Shown piece after piece: positions 49,261-57,803 of a stretch of 64,000 nucleotides of DNA. The notes below the pieces were generated by a model. That model searched no databases. It had not been told where the DNA came from and was given only the letters and a program-made list of their open reading frames with translations. Numbering within the stretch: the first letter of the stretch is position 1; each line of letters opens with the position of its first letter. A program made the translations under genes and the position numbers. Source of the stretch: Pseudarthrobacter sp. NS4. GTDB lineage: Bacteria; Actinomycetota; Actinomycetes; Actinomycetales; Micrococcaceae. The DNA is taken from positions 1,178,001-1,242,000 of the forward strand of contig NZ_CP103288.1 of assembly GCF_024758005.1 (NCBI RefSeq). Reading direction: 5' to 3'.

Positions 49261-50699
49261 GCCGGCCTTCCGAAGATGATCTGTTCGATGATGGCTTCGC
49301 GGACGGTACCGTCCGGCAGTTGCCAGGACAGCTGCTGGGGCTGCTCCGGGTTGATGGTGGCCCAGTCCGATTCGGTGGCCAGCTGGTAGTACGCCACCAC
49401 CTCAGCCAGCCCCTGGGAGAGCGGATACGTCTCGGTGATCTCGGCGAGGGTTGCCTGGTCCGCCTCGGCCAGGACGGCGTCAATATTGGCCCGCAGGCGT
49501 TCCTTGTCCACGAAGAACTGGTTGAACAGGGCCGCCGGGTCCACGTCCGTGTCCTCGGCGTTCTCCACTGTGTCGTCCACCATCACTTTGCGGCTGGGCT
49601 CGTACAGCGGACGTTCGAACGGCAGCACCACGTCCACGGACGGCGCCTCGATCTCCATGAAAGCGCCCGAGGGCGGTGCCTCCCGGGTGCCCAGCGCGGC
49701 CACTTCGATGCTCCGGATCAGCTGCATGACGCGCTTGTTCTCCAGGAACACCTTGTCATCGAGCAGCCGGCGCATCTGCTGGGAGAGCTGGCGGACCGTT
49801 GCTTGGGTTTGCTCGACGGCGGGCAGCCAGTCCTGGTGCAGGTTGGCCAGGGCATGCAGGCTGTCGCTGTTGGCGAGGGCTTCGATCCGGGTGGCGCGCT
49901 GGAGCAGGTCCTGCAGTTCGCTGCGCAGCTGCGGGGACATGAGATAGTCCCAGAAACCCTGGAAGGTACGGCCCTGAAGGGAGCTGCTGATGTCCTGCTG
50001 GTTGGCGAAGATCGATTCCAGGAGCTCGCCCTGAGTGCCGACCCACGTGGCAATCTGCTCCCGAACCTGGCGGTCCAGTTTGCGGAAGTTCTGCTCGACC
50101 TCGCGGAAATCTGACAGGAGGTCCCTGGCTAAGGCGGTGAGCTGCTGGAGGTGGTCCAGCGCTTCCGGTGCTGTCATCACGCGGATGTTGCCATCCCGGA
50201 TACGCTGCATCTCGGCATCGATTCCGTCCCTCTGGCGCTGCAGCTCCGCGAGCCGAACCTCGGGATCTGTTTCCGACTGCTGCACAAGCTGCTTGAGCAC
50301 GGCGAAGATGCTGGTCAGCCGCGACTGCGTGGCAACGAAGTCCCGGCCGCGCAGGGTCTCCACCCAGCGGACCACGTCCTCTGCGGCAGCAGTCAGGTCG
50401 TAGTGTGGCTCGTCCTCGCCTGGGACGTAGTACTTCCGCAGCCATTTGCGCTCGTCGGCGGCCCAGTCATCCAGGTACTCGCCCGCGGGCCGGGGGAATC
50501 TGTCCTCGCCTTCACTGTCACGGAGGCCGAACAGCACGTCATCCAGGACATCAATGAGCTCCTGCCGGCCCAGGTTGCGCTGGTTGGGCCCGGTGAAGGC
50601 GGCCATGAAAAACGTCAGGGCCAACGTGGCGTTCTGGGCACGGAGCAGTGACCACCCCGGGTGGCTCTCGCGCAGCGAATTGATGGCGTAGAAATCCAT
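49257..50699 (-). CDS. jetA: Wadjet subunit JetA (DUF3375, kleisin/MukF-like)
   Basis: 480 residues, first gene of the operon. DUF3375 features: MDFYAINSLRESHPGWSLLRAQNATLALTFFMAAF, the ADERKWLRKYYVPGEDEPHYDLTAAAEDVVRWVETL winged-helix end, then a long helical region (residues 150-330) and a C-terminal domain. JetA is the kleisin-like subunit that closes the SMC ring. Order jetA-B-C-D with coupled starts is that of a complete Wadjet system. G+C matches the host, unlike the island at 17-31 kb. Confidence 0.93.
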   Translation of the reverse strand: MDFYAINSLRESHPGWSLLRAQNATLALTFFMAAFTGPNQRNLGRQELIDVLDDVLFGLRDSEGEDRFPRPAGEYLDDWAADERKWLRKYYVPGEDEPHYDLTAAAEDVVRWVETLRGRDFVATQSRLTSIFAVLKQLVQQSETDPEVRLAELQRQRDGIDAEMQRIRDGNIRVMTAPEALDHLQQLTALARDLLSDFREVEQNFRKLDRQVREQIATWVGTQGELLESIFANQQDISSSLQGRTFQGFWDYLMSPQLRSELQDLLQRATRIEALANSDSLHALANLHQDWLPAVEQTQATVRQLSQQMRRLLDDKVFLENKRVMQLIRSIEVAALGTREAPPSGAFMEIEAPSVDVVLPFERPLYEPSRKVMVDDTVENAEDTDVDPAALFNQFFVDKERLRANIDAVLAEADQATLAEITETYPLSQGLAEVVAYYQLATESDWATINPEQPQQLSWQLPDGTVREAIIEQIIFGRPA

Positions 50700-50992
50700 G
50701 GGTCCTCGGGCGAATGTAGAGCAACGGTGCGGTAAGCCTAAACACGCCTAAGCTACACGTTGCCTCGGACAAAGCTCGACGAGCAGAGCGAATTTCCTCT
50801 GGATTACGCGCCGGTGTGAAGCCAGCCAATGCGGGCGTGCAGCGTTGCCGCGGTGCTAGGCGTGCAAATGGTGCCTCCCGCTGTCGTGCCGGTGTTGGCC
50901 CCCATGGCAATGGCACCGAGGGCAGCGGAAGCTGCACTCGGGGCCATCGGTGTGATGCTGGCGCGGCGGGATTGCCGCCGCGGTAAAACAGC
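50700..50992. other. Intergenic region upstream of jetA
   Basis: No gene is supported here; open frames on the minus strand are continuations of neighbouring shadows. It should contain the jetA promoter and the DUF4383 gene terminator, but neither could be placed with confidence. Confidence 0.5.
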
Positions 50993-51442
50993 TTAGGCGC
51001 GGGCCTTGTGGCCCTTGGTGAGGACCAGTGCCAGGGCCACCATGCCGATGCCGAGCAGCAGGTGCAGGATGTTGTCAAAGCCGTTCAGCGGGACGAAGTT
51101 GCCGGCCGAATCCTGGGGGATTACGAGGCCGTAGACGAAGAGCACCAGGTAGATGATGCCGCCGTAGAGGAGGAAGGAACGGGCGCCGGCTGCGGTCTTG
51201 GCCAGGGCGATGCCGGCAACGCCGAACAGCAGGTGGACGATGTTGTGCAGGACCGAGACCTGGAAGAGGCCCAGCAGCAGGGCCTCGGAGTGGTGGCCCG
51301 CGAAGTGGAGCTGGTCGAAGTTGGCCGTGATGCCCGGGACGAAGCCCAGGACGCCGACCAGCAGGAACACGGCTCCGACAGCCATCGATGCTTTCTGGAC
51401 GTTGGTGCGGGCTGCCGTTCCGGCGCTTGTGTGTGTGGTCAT
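50993..51442 (-). CDS. DUF4383 membrane protein
   Basis: 149 residues, ATG preceded by CAGGAGATCACC. Four membrane segments: SMAVGAVFLLVGVLGFVPGI, LLGLFQVSVLHNIVHLLFGVAGIA, FLLYGGIIYLVLFVYGLVIP and ILHLLLGIGMVALALVL. The motifs VLHNIVHLLFGVAG and NILHLLLGIGM are the DUF4383 hallmark. The family is common in actinobacteria and of unknown function, often near stress genes; here hemerythrin lies nearby. Confidence 0.88.
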   Translation of the reverse strand: MTTHTSAGTAARTNVQKASMAVGAVFLLVGVLGFVPGITANFDQLHFAGHHSEALLLGLFQVSVLHNIVHLLFGVAGIALAKTAAGARSFLLYGGIIYLVLFVYGLVIPQDSAGNFVPLNGFDNILHLLLGIGMVALALVLTKGHKARA

Positions 51443-51613
51443 GGTGATCTCCTGAAATGCGATAGGTGTTTATGGGCCGCAAGTTTTGACCTCCCGACCC
51501 AAAGGGTTATGCCTGCTATTCGGGCGTTACCGCAGTTCGGATGGGTGTATTGCCGAAATAGTTCCACGTTCTTTGGACAGTGGCGCCAGCGGGGAGGCCG
51601 CCGTCGTGCGTTA

Positions 51614-51750
51614 CAGCTCCAGCCGGAACACCCACAGCAACATGTCCTCGCCCGGCACGTACCAGTCCCGCTCCGGCGCGCGCCGGAAGCCCAGGGACTT
51701 ATAGAGGCTGTGGGCGCGTTCCATAAACATGGTGCTGGTGATGCTGATAA
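51614..51750 (-). pseudogene. 3' fragment of a GNAT acetyltransferase gene
   Basis: About 137 bp that match the 3' end of the intact GNAT gene (53222-53358) in the same orientation, encoding ISITSTMFMERAHSLYKSLG and FRRAPERDWYVPGEDMLLWVFRLEL. There are roughly a dozen base differences. The rest of the gene is absent. The fragment and the intact gene bracket the hemerythrin and membrane-protein genes. Confidence 0.85.
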
Positions 51751-51822
51751 CCTCCCGCACCATTTCTACCGGCCGCCCGCCGTCGTGATGCGCTTGAGGG
51801 ATGAGGAGCAGCATGATCCTCT

Positions 51823-52548
51823 CTAGAGTGTTTCGGGAATCGGGCGCCCAGGGAAGAGCGTCGCGTACTGTTTCCGAAACATCCGGCGTCCCACGAGGCG
51901 GTACGCAAAGCGGACCGGCGGGGGGATCTCCTTGAACATTTCCTTCTGGTCTTGGCGTGGATTTGTGGACAACACCATCCCGAGGTAGCCCACCAGGAAC
52001 TTCTTGTCGAGCTGATCGATCCCGTGCTTCCCGGCTTCCTGCATTTCCTTCTCGGTCAGCACCCTGTCCACCACGGGCATCACCTCCGTGACTTCGCGGC
52101 GCAGGTGAACGTTGAGGACGGCCTTTAAGTCCTCGTAGCGCTCAGCGAGTTCCCGGCCAGTTTCTGCGTCTGCCGTCTCCATCCAGCGAAGGCGGACCGG
52201 CTCGATGCCCTGGAGCCGGTCCGTCACCTGCCGGTGCTGCGCAAGCATTTGCGCTACGTGCAACGCACACGCCGGTGCCCTTTCCGCGAGCTGCGGGTAC
52301 ATGCTCTGGTCCTCGCCCTCGTGGTGTAAATGGAGCACCTTGTCGAAGTTCCCCAGCACTTCGCCCACGTACGCGGCGCGGGCGGTGTCGCCTGCTGCAG
52401 CGGAACGGACCAGTCCCGGTGCCTCGTCGTACGCCCACAGGAAAAAGCGGTGGATGCGCCGCATGCCGGCCGTTCCCGTGCAGAGGACGGGTCCCGGTGG
52501 CAAAGGCGCTGCGGTCTCGCCGGGCTGCATGGTGAAGAAATCAGTCAT
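51823..52548 (-). CDS. Hemerythrin-domain protein
   Basis: 241 residues. The four-helix hemerythrin bundle is in the first ~170 residues: MRRIHRFFLWAYDEAP (first His), DKVLHLHHEGEDQSMYPQL (His pair and Glu), LHVAQMLAQHRQV (His) and LNVHLRREVTEVMPVVD (His, Glu), which would bind a non-haem di-iron centre for O2 or NO sensing or storage. The C-terminal ~70 residues form an extra helical tail. Its first codons and promoter region are duplicated at 59214-59303. Confidence 0.85.
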   Translation of the reverse strand: MTDFFTMQPGETAAPLPPGPVLCTGTAGMRRIHRFFLWAYDEAPGLVRSAAAGDTARAAYVGEVLGNFDKVLHLHHEGEDQSMYPQLAERAPACALHVAQMLAQHRQVTDRLQGIEPVRLRWMETADAETGRELAERYEDLKAVLNVHLRREVTEVMPVVDRVLTEKEMQEAGKHGIDQLDKKFLVGYLGMVLSTNPRQDQKEMFKEIPPPVRFAYRLVGRRMFRKQYATLFPGRPIPETL

Positions 52549-52746
52549 TTGGATAGCCCCTAACGCTAATCACTGTGACCTGGACCTCTCCCCGGCAGCA
52601 TGGTACCGCTGGCCCTGAAGGCGCACAATGACGGGCCGAGCCCGGTGGGGGCGTGCCGGTGTCCGGCAGGGCCAGCGAGCAGGGATTGCCCTCATCCCGG
52701 TGCAGCGTTACGCTCTTCGTCCCGGCCGTGGCCCTGGAGAGGATCG

Positions 52747-53166
52747 ATGATGAAAGTCCTGGCCTCAGTTTCGTTAGTGCAGTTGATTGTCCAGCTTGCG
52801 GGAGCTCGCAAAGCCATTCGCGATCGGATCCCCTACGAGCTTCCCTTTCGGCAAGGAAAGCCCGAAAATGTCGCGCGTGACATGTGGACTATGGGCAGCG
52901 GGCTGTCCGCCCCGTGGCCTTTATTGGGCGCCCATGCGGCAGGTACCGTTCTGCTGCTTGCCCGGCCGCGCCCTTGGCTGCGGCGGGCGGTTGGGCTGCT
53001 GGGCGCCGCCTACATCTCAGGCATCCTGGGGGAGCGTGCCACCCGGGAGTCCCTCCGGCACCCGGACAGGGAGACCACCCCGCGCATAGCCTCAGCTCTT
53101 GCCCTGCCTGGTGCCATGGCTTTGCTCGGGTTGGCCGGACGAAAGCGCCGCACTGCCGAACGGTAA
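52747..53166 (+). CDS. Hypothetical small membrane protein
   Basis: 139 residues from the ATG at 52747 (GAGAGGATCG upstream; the next codon is also ATG). Hydrophobic segments occur near MKVLASVSLVQLIVQLAG, LLGAHAAGTVLLLA, AVGLLGAAYISGILG and LALPGAMALLGLAG. The C-terminus is basic (RKRRTAER). No family recognised. It lies between the divergent hemerythrin gene and the convergent GNAT gene, within a segment bracketed by GNAT copies. Confidence 0.6.
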   Translation: MMKVLASVSLVQLIVQLAGARKAIRDRIPYELPFRQGKPENVARDMWTMGSGLSAPWPLLGAHAAGTVLLLARPRPWLRRAVGLLGAAYISGILGERATRESLRHPDRETTPRIASALALPGAMALLGLAGRKRRTAER

Positions 53167-53199
53167 GGGGGCCCTTCGGCAGGTCAGCAAGCGCTCGTG

Positions 53200-53715
53200 T
53201 CACATCGCCATATCACCGGGCTGCAGCTCCAGCCGGAACACCCACAGCAGCACGTCCTCGCCCGGCACGTACCAGTCCCGCTCCGGCGCGCGCCGGAAAC
53301 CCAAGGACTCATACAGGGCATGGGCGCGTTCCATAAACGTGGCGCTGGTAATGCTGATCGCCTCGATGCCGGCCAGTTGCCGGGCATGCTCCACCACCTT
53401 GCGCACCACTTCACGGCCCACGCCGCAGCCCTGGCACGCCGGGTCCACCGCGAGCATCCGGAACTCCAGCTCGCCGTCCTCGGCGATCTCGCTGTACGGC
53501 TGGCCGGCGAACGTCAGCGTCACCGCCGCCACCACCTGCCCGGCGGCCTCCGCCACCCACACCTGCGCGTGCTCGGCACGGTGTTCCACGTCTTCCAGCA
53601 CGCTCATGTACGGGTGGTCCGCTGAAAAATGGCCGGCGCGGAGGTAAGCGTCGCGGGTGATCCGGCGGACGTCGGGAAAGTCCGACGGCGCCGCCCTCCT
53701 CAGCGCGACACTCAC
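53200..53715 (-). CDS. GNAT-family N-acetyltransferase
   Basis: 171 residues. GNAT acetyl-CoA site: EFRMLAVDPACQGCGVGREVVRKVVEHAR (motif A, QxCGxG where Q/RxxGxG/A is usual), then ISITSATFMERAHALYESLGFRRAPERDWYVPGEDVLLWVFRLEL (motif B). The substrate is unknown. It overlaps the ribokinase stop by 4 bp and is probably cotranscribed with it. A truncated copy of its 3' end lies at 51614-51750. Confidence 0.9.
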   Translation of the reverse strand: MSVALRRAAPSDFPDVRRITRDAYLRAGHFSADHPYMSVLEDVEHRAEHAQVWVAEAAGQVVAAVTLTFAGQPYSEIAEDGELEFRMLAVDPACQGCGVGREVVRKVVEHARQLAGIEAISITSATFMERAHALYESLGFRRAPERDWYVPGEDVLLWVFRLELQPGDMAM

Positions 53716-54578
53716 CGTGTGCCGTCCAGGGCAGCCGCGGTCCGCCCGACGTAATGGCCCAGCTGTGCCAACTCCGGCTGGGAGGACGGATCTCCCACTG
53801 CATCCGCCCCAACCGCGTTGGCCACCGCAAGCGCCCGCTCGTAGTCCAGGCCACTCCGCAGCCCCAGGACCAGGGCGGCGCAGAACGCGTCACCGGCCCC
53901 CACGGTGTTCGCCACCGTCACGGCAGCCGACGGCGCCCCGGCCACCTTCGTGCCGTGCACGAACATCGCCGAGCCGTCCCCGCCATACGTCACCGCCACC
54001 AGCTTCGCCTCGGCGAGGGCCGGGATCAGGGCGTACTCGCTCTCGTTGACGATCACCAGGTCGCAGCGCTCCAGCAGCTCCGCCGGCAGATCCATGGCCG
54101 GCGCCGCGTTCAGCACGAAGTAGCCCTTCGATCGCCGGGCAGCTTCCAGCACCACGGGCAGGCCCACCTCCAGTTGGCACAGCACCGTCTCCTCCGGACC
54201 GAACTCCACCCTGTCCAGGGACAGGCCCGAGTTCGCGCCCGGGCACACCACAATCTGGTTCTCGCCGTCGCCGTCCACCACGATCAGTGCCGTCCCCGTG
54301 GGTTCGGGCAGGACGCCCACGTCAGTGGTATCGACGCCGGCACCAGCCAGGGCAGCCAGCATCCGCTGCCCCTGCCCGTCGCTGCCCACAGCCCCAATCA
54401 TCCGGACATTGCCGCCCAGCCGAGCTGCTGCCGCGGCCTGGTTCGCGCCTTTGCCGCCGGGCTGTTCGGAAAGCACGGCGCCGCCGATGGTTTCGCCCGC
54501 AGTGGGGAGCCGCTCGGCGGTAGCGATCAGATCCAGGTTGATGCTGCCGACGACGGCGACAGGAAGTCGATTGCTCAT
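53712..54578 (-). CDS. rbsK: Ribokinase (PfkB family)
   Basis: 288 residues. N-terminal signature VVGSINLDLIATAERLPTAGETIGG and GGKGANQAAAAARLGG, C-terminal VANTVGAGDAFCAALV with the catalytic aspartate, and the NESEY hinge motif. It phosphorylates ribose to ribose-5-phosphate. It is divergent from an MFS transporter and a nucleoside hydrolase, so the locus would take up nucleosides, split off ribose, and phosphorylate it. Confidence 0.9.
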   Translation of the reverse strand: MSNRLPVAVVGSINLDLIATAERLPTAGETIGGAVLSEQPGGKGANQAAAAARLGGNVRMIGAVGSDGQGQRMLAALAGAGVDTTDVGVLPEPTGTALIVVDGDGENQIVVCPGANSGLSLDRVEFGPEETVLCQLEVGLPVVLEAARRSKGYFVLNAAPAMDLPAELLERCDLVIVNESEYALIPALAEAKLVAVTYGGDGSAMFVHGTKVAGAPSAAVTVANTVGAGDAFCAALVLGLRSGLDYERALAVANAVGADAVGDPSSQPELAQLGHYVGRTAAALDGTR

Positions 54579-54634
54579 GGGAAGTCCTAACGGGGGTGGG
54601 GCCGGAAGCGGCCGGATTCAGAAATAGTGTACGG

Positions 54635-54674
54635 CATGGTTGTACTTGTGCGTCATACATGGTTGTATAACAAC
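54635..54674. promoter_or_regulatory. Repeated element in the ribokinase/MFS divergent promoter
   Basis: CATGGTTGTA occurs twice, 23 bp apart (54635-54644 and 54658-54667). The second copy extends into an inverted repeat GTTGT-ATA-ACAAC (54662-54674). Two half-turn-spaced sites between divergent operons suggest binding by a regulator encoded elsewhere. Confidence 0.5.
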
Positions 54675-54720
54675 TCACATCCCAAAGGCAGGATCCGCCT
54701 GCAGAACAAAGGAGTTTGAT

Positions 54721-56163
54721 GTGAACACCCCAACCCCGGCGGCCGCCGCGCCTACCGCGGAAGCCGCATCCGCCGTCGTACTTCCTAGTGACCCGGCTAA
54801 ATTCGCCGGCCGCCGCGCCGCCCTGCTGATCTCCACCCTGCTGCTCGGCGTCCTGTCCTTCCAGCTCAACGCCAGCATGGTCACCCCTGCACTGCCGCAG
54901 ATCGCCGCCGAGTTCGGCCAGGGTGCCGAGAGCGCCGCCCCCGTCCAGTCCATGTTCTTCCTGGCCGGCGCCATCGCCGGACCCGTGATCGGCCGGTGGA
55001 GCGACTTCATCGGCCGCCGCGCCGCCCTGCTCCTGGTCCTCGGCATCATGGGCGCCGGCACCATCCTGTGCATCACCGCCCCCACGCTGCCGCTGCTGGT
55101 GACCGGCCGGTTCCTGCAGGGCGTCTCCAGCGCCGTCTTCGCGCTCGCCTACATCGTGCTCAGCGAAAACCTGCATGCCAAAGTCTTCGGCACCTCCGTG
55201 GGCATCATCGCCGCCATTAACGGGGGAGTGGGCGGCGTGGACGGCTACGTGGGCGGGCTCATGGCCGAGACCCTCGGCTTCCGGTCCATCTTCGTCGTCG
55301 TCCTGGTCCTCACCGCCATCGCCGCCGCCTGCATCATCAGGATCGTCCCTGCCGGCCGGCCTCAGGGCGTGCGCGGCGCCATGGACTGGTGGGGCGCCGG
55401 ATCCCTGTCCGTGTTCTTGGTCTTCATCACCTACTTCGTCTCCGGCGGTTCGGCCGCCGGCTGGACCGCACCCGGCACGCTCGCGCTGCTCGCCGGCACC
55501 ATCGCATCCTTCGCCGCCTTCTGGACGATCGAAAAACGGCGCAGCCACCCACTGATCGCCGTCCACCACCTGCGCTCCCGCCAGGTCTGGCCAGTCATAG
55601 CCACCACCGTCCTCACCCTGGCCGGCATCTTCGCCATCATCAACTTCACCGTGGTGCTGCTCAGCCAGGACCCCGACGGCGGCTTCGGGCTGACCGCCTC
55701 CATCTCCGCCCTGCTGTTCCTCACCCCGGCCGCGCTCATCGGCGTCTTCGCCGCACCATTGGCTGGCTGGCTGGCCGACCGCCGCGGCTGGATCAAAACT
55801 CTCCGCATCGGCACAGGGCTGAGCCTGGCCTGCGCCATCGCCGCCGCCACGTTCTCGGAGAACCAAACGGCGGTGCTGATCGCCGTCGCAGCCCTGGGCA
55901 TCTTCTACAACGGCTTCTTCCTGACCGCCATCAACGGACTCTCGGTGCTCCTCTCACCCAAGGAAGCCCCGGCCGCCCTGCCCGGCATCAACGGTGCCTC
56001 CTTCGGTATCGGGGCGAGCCTCGGCGTCGTCCTCGTGGCGCCGTTCGCCGCCCAGGCCACGTCCGCCGGGTACGCCACCGCCCTCTGGATTTCGGTGGCC
56101 ATCACCGCCGCCGCCTTCCTCGTCAGCCTCTTCGTCGCCGCCCCCAAGGGCGAGACCGTCTGA
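54721..56163 (+). CDS. MFS transporter, probable nucleoside importer
   Basis: 480 residues from the GTG at 54721, with AAAGGAG seven bases upstream; the longer frame back to 54640 lies in the promoter. It has about 12-14 membrane segments with the motif-A loop IGRWSDFIGRRAALLLV and LQGVSSAVFALAYIVLSE. The 14-helix drug-efflux subfamily is the nearest sequence class, but coupling with a nucleoside hydrolase 34 bp downstream and a divergent ribokinase favours a nucleoside or ribose substrate. Part of it (55783-55910) recurs as a fragment at 58452-58590. Confidence 0.85.
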   Translation: MNTPTPAAAAPTAEAASAVVLPSDPAKFAGRRAALLISTLLLGVLSFQLNASMVTPALPQIAAEFGQGAESAAPVQSMFFLAGAIAGPVIGRWSDFIGRRAALLLVLGIMGAGTILCITAPTLPLLVTGRFLQGVSSAVFALAYIVLSENLHAKVFGTSVGIIAAINGGVGGVDGYVGGLMAETLGFRSIFVVVLVLTAIAAACIIRIVPAGRPQGVRGAMDWWGAGSLSVFLVFITYFVSGGSAAGWTAPGTLALLAGTIASFAAFWTIEKRRSHPLIAVHHLRSRQVWPVIATTVLTLAGIFAIINFTVVLLSQDPDGGFGLTASISALLFLTPAALIGVFAAPLAGWLADRRGWIKTLRIGTGLSLACAIAAATFSENQTAVLIAVAALGIFYNGFFLTAINGLSVLLSPKEAPAALPGINGASFGIGASLGVVLVAPFAAQATSAGYATALWISVAITAAAFLVSLFVAAPKGETV

Positions 56164-56197
56164 TCACCCCCGCTTCAACCGAAAGAGAACCACCGCC

Positions 56198-57199
56198 ATG
56201 ACCACGCCCTCCCCGTTCTACCTGGACTGCGACACCGGGATCGACGACGCCCTCGCCCTGGCCTACCTGCTGGCCTCTCCTCTTGCTTGCGTGAAGGGCA
56301 TTGGAACCGTCAGCGGCAACGTCAGCGCCGCCGCCGGCGCCCGCAACACCCTGGACCTGCTCCAGCTCGCCGGCCACGCACACATCCCCGTGGCGCTCGG
56401 CGCGCATGACCCCCTCGCCGGTTCGTTCGGTGGCGGGGCGCCTTGGGTGCACGGCGAGAACGGGATCGGCGGGGTGTCGCTGACGACGGCGGCTGTTTCC
56501 CTTGTGGGGGAGTCCGCGGCGGAGATGCTGGTCCGGCTCGCCCGTACCTACCCGGGAACGCTGCGGGTGCTCGCCATCGGCCCGCTGACCAACATCGCCG
56601 AAGCGCTCCGGCTGGAACCTTCCTTGCCGTCGCTGGTGGAGTCGGTCACTGTGATGGGCGGGGCCGCCCTGGCTCCGGGGAACATCACGCCGGTGGCCGA
56701 GGCCAATATCTTCAACGACCCCGAGGCCGCCGCCCTGGTGCTCGCCGCCGACTGGGACGTGACCCTGGTGCCGCTGGACGTGACCATGACGTCTGTCCTG
56801 GAGGAGCGGCACCGGCAGCAGCTGCTGGTGTCTTCTTCGCCGGTGCCGCGGGCGCTGGGGGAAATGCTGGGCTACTACTTCCGGTTCTACGAGGGCATCT
56901 TCGGACGGCCCTGCTCCGCCATGCACGATCCGCTGGCGGCGGCGCTCGCGGTGGGCGGGGTTAAGGCGTCTGTTGCACCCGTGGTCCGGGCCGCCGTCGA
57001 CACCTCCGACGGGCCCGGCCGCGGGCAGACCATCTGCGACATGCGCGGCTCCTACATGGGCTACCCGCCCGTCAAGGGCGCGCGGTGCCGCGTGGTGCTC
57101 TCGCTGGAACAGGACTTTGCGCCGCACCTGGTGGAAACGCTGCTCGGCTTCCCGGAAGGCGCGACGGCGGGAGTGCAGCAGGTGCCGGCGGTGGCCTGA
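56198..57199 (+). CDS. Inosine-uridine-type nucleoside hydrolase
   Basis: 333 residues from the ATG at 56198. The N-terminal calcium-binding motif DCDTGIDDALAL (D10, D12, D16, D17) defines the family. VTVMGGAALAPGNITPVAEANIFNDPEAA follows, and HDPLAAALAV carries the last aspartate. It hydrolyses ribonucleosides to base and ribose. Second gene of the MFS operon. A short inverted fragment of it lies at 58612-58700. Confidence 0.92.
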   Translation: MTTPSPFYLDCDTGIDDALALAYLLASPLACVKGIGTVSGNVSAAAGARNTLDLLQLAGHAHIPVALGAHDPLAGSFGGGAPWVHGENGIGGVSLTTAAVSLVGESAAEMLVRLARTYPGTLRVLAIGPLTNIAEALRLEPSLPSLVESVTVMGGAALAPGNITPVAEANIFNDPEAAALVLAADWDVTLVPLDVTMTSVLEERHRQQLLVSSSPVPRALGEMLGYYFRFYEGIFGRPCSAMHDPLAAALAVGGVKASVAPVVRAAVDTSDGPGRGQTICDMRGSYMGYPPVKGARCRVVLSLEQDFAPHLVETLLGFPEGATAGVQQVPAVA

Positions 57200-57363
57200 G
57201 TCCCACCTTTCTTGGCGGCGACCGCCGTCCTGCAGGGTGTGGTCACGAGAACAGGATTGAGCGTTGCGCCCCGGCCCCGGGCGGCAGAGACTTAACCTCA
57301 GTGATGCGAAGGCCCAGGCGCGGGGAGAGCGCGTACGACGCCTGAACTCTGAAGGATGGGCTG

Positions 57364-57801
57364 ATGGGCGACGTTGTGGACAAGTTGGCGGCCGCACTGA
57401 ATGACCACGACCTCGAAGCGGCAGCGGCGCTTTTCCACGAGCACTACCGAAGCGAACAACCAGCCCACCCCGGCAGGGCCTTTGTTGGACGCGCACAAAT
57501 GCACGCCAATTGGAAGGCGATGTTCGCAGGCATTCCCGATTTCCGCGCTGAACTGATCCGTTCCGTGGATGACGGCGGCACCACTTGGAGCGAGTGGTCC
57601 TGGTCAGGAAATCGCGTTGACGGCCAGGACTTCCGGGTCCGCGGAGTGGGGCTCTTTGAGATTAAGAACGGTCAAATCACCGCCGCCCGGCTCTATCTGG
57701 AGGACGTGGAGCGTGAAAACGTAAGTATCGAGGAAGCCGTACAGAGCTTGTCGGGATTGCGGCCGGACCGCGACCACCGGCCCGATCTGTTGGAGGGCTG
57801 A
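57364..57801 (+). CDS. SnoaL-like/NTF2-fold protein
   Basis: 145 residues: VVDKLAAALNDHDLEAAAALFHEHYRSEQPAHPGRAFVGRAQMHANWKAMFAGIPDFRAELIRSVDDGGTTWSEWSWSGNRVDG is the typical cone-shaped NTF2/SnoaL-like fold. It may be a small-molecule isomerase or a ligand-binding protein; the active-site residues cannot be assigned. It is 2 bp from the next gene and probably cotranscribed with it. Confidence 0.85.
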   Translation: MGDVVDKLAAALNDHDLEAAAALFHEHYRSEQPAHPGRAFVGRAQMHANWKAMFAGIPDFRAELIRSVDDGGTTWSEWSWSGNRVDGQDFRVRGVGLFEIKNGQITAARLYLEDVERENVSIEEAVQSLSGLRPDRDHRPDLLEG

Positions 57802-57803
57802 CC

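Noticed and set aside
54322..55866. 514-residue minus-strand frame across the ribokinase/MFS promoter
   Set aside because: Gly/Asp/Glu-rich antisense of the MFS gene that also crosses a promoter region; not a gene.
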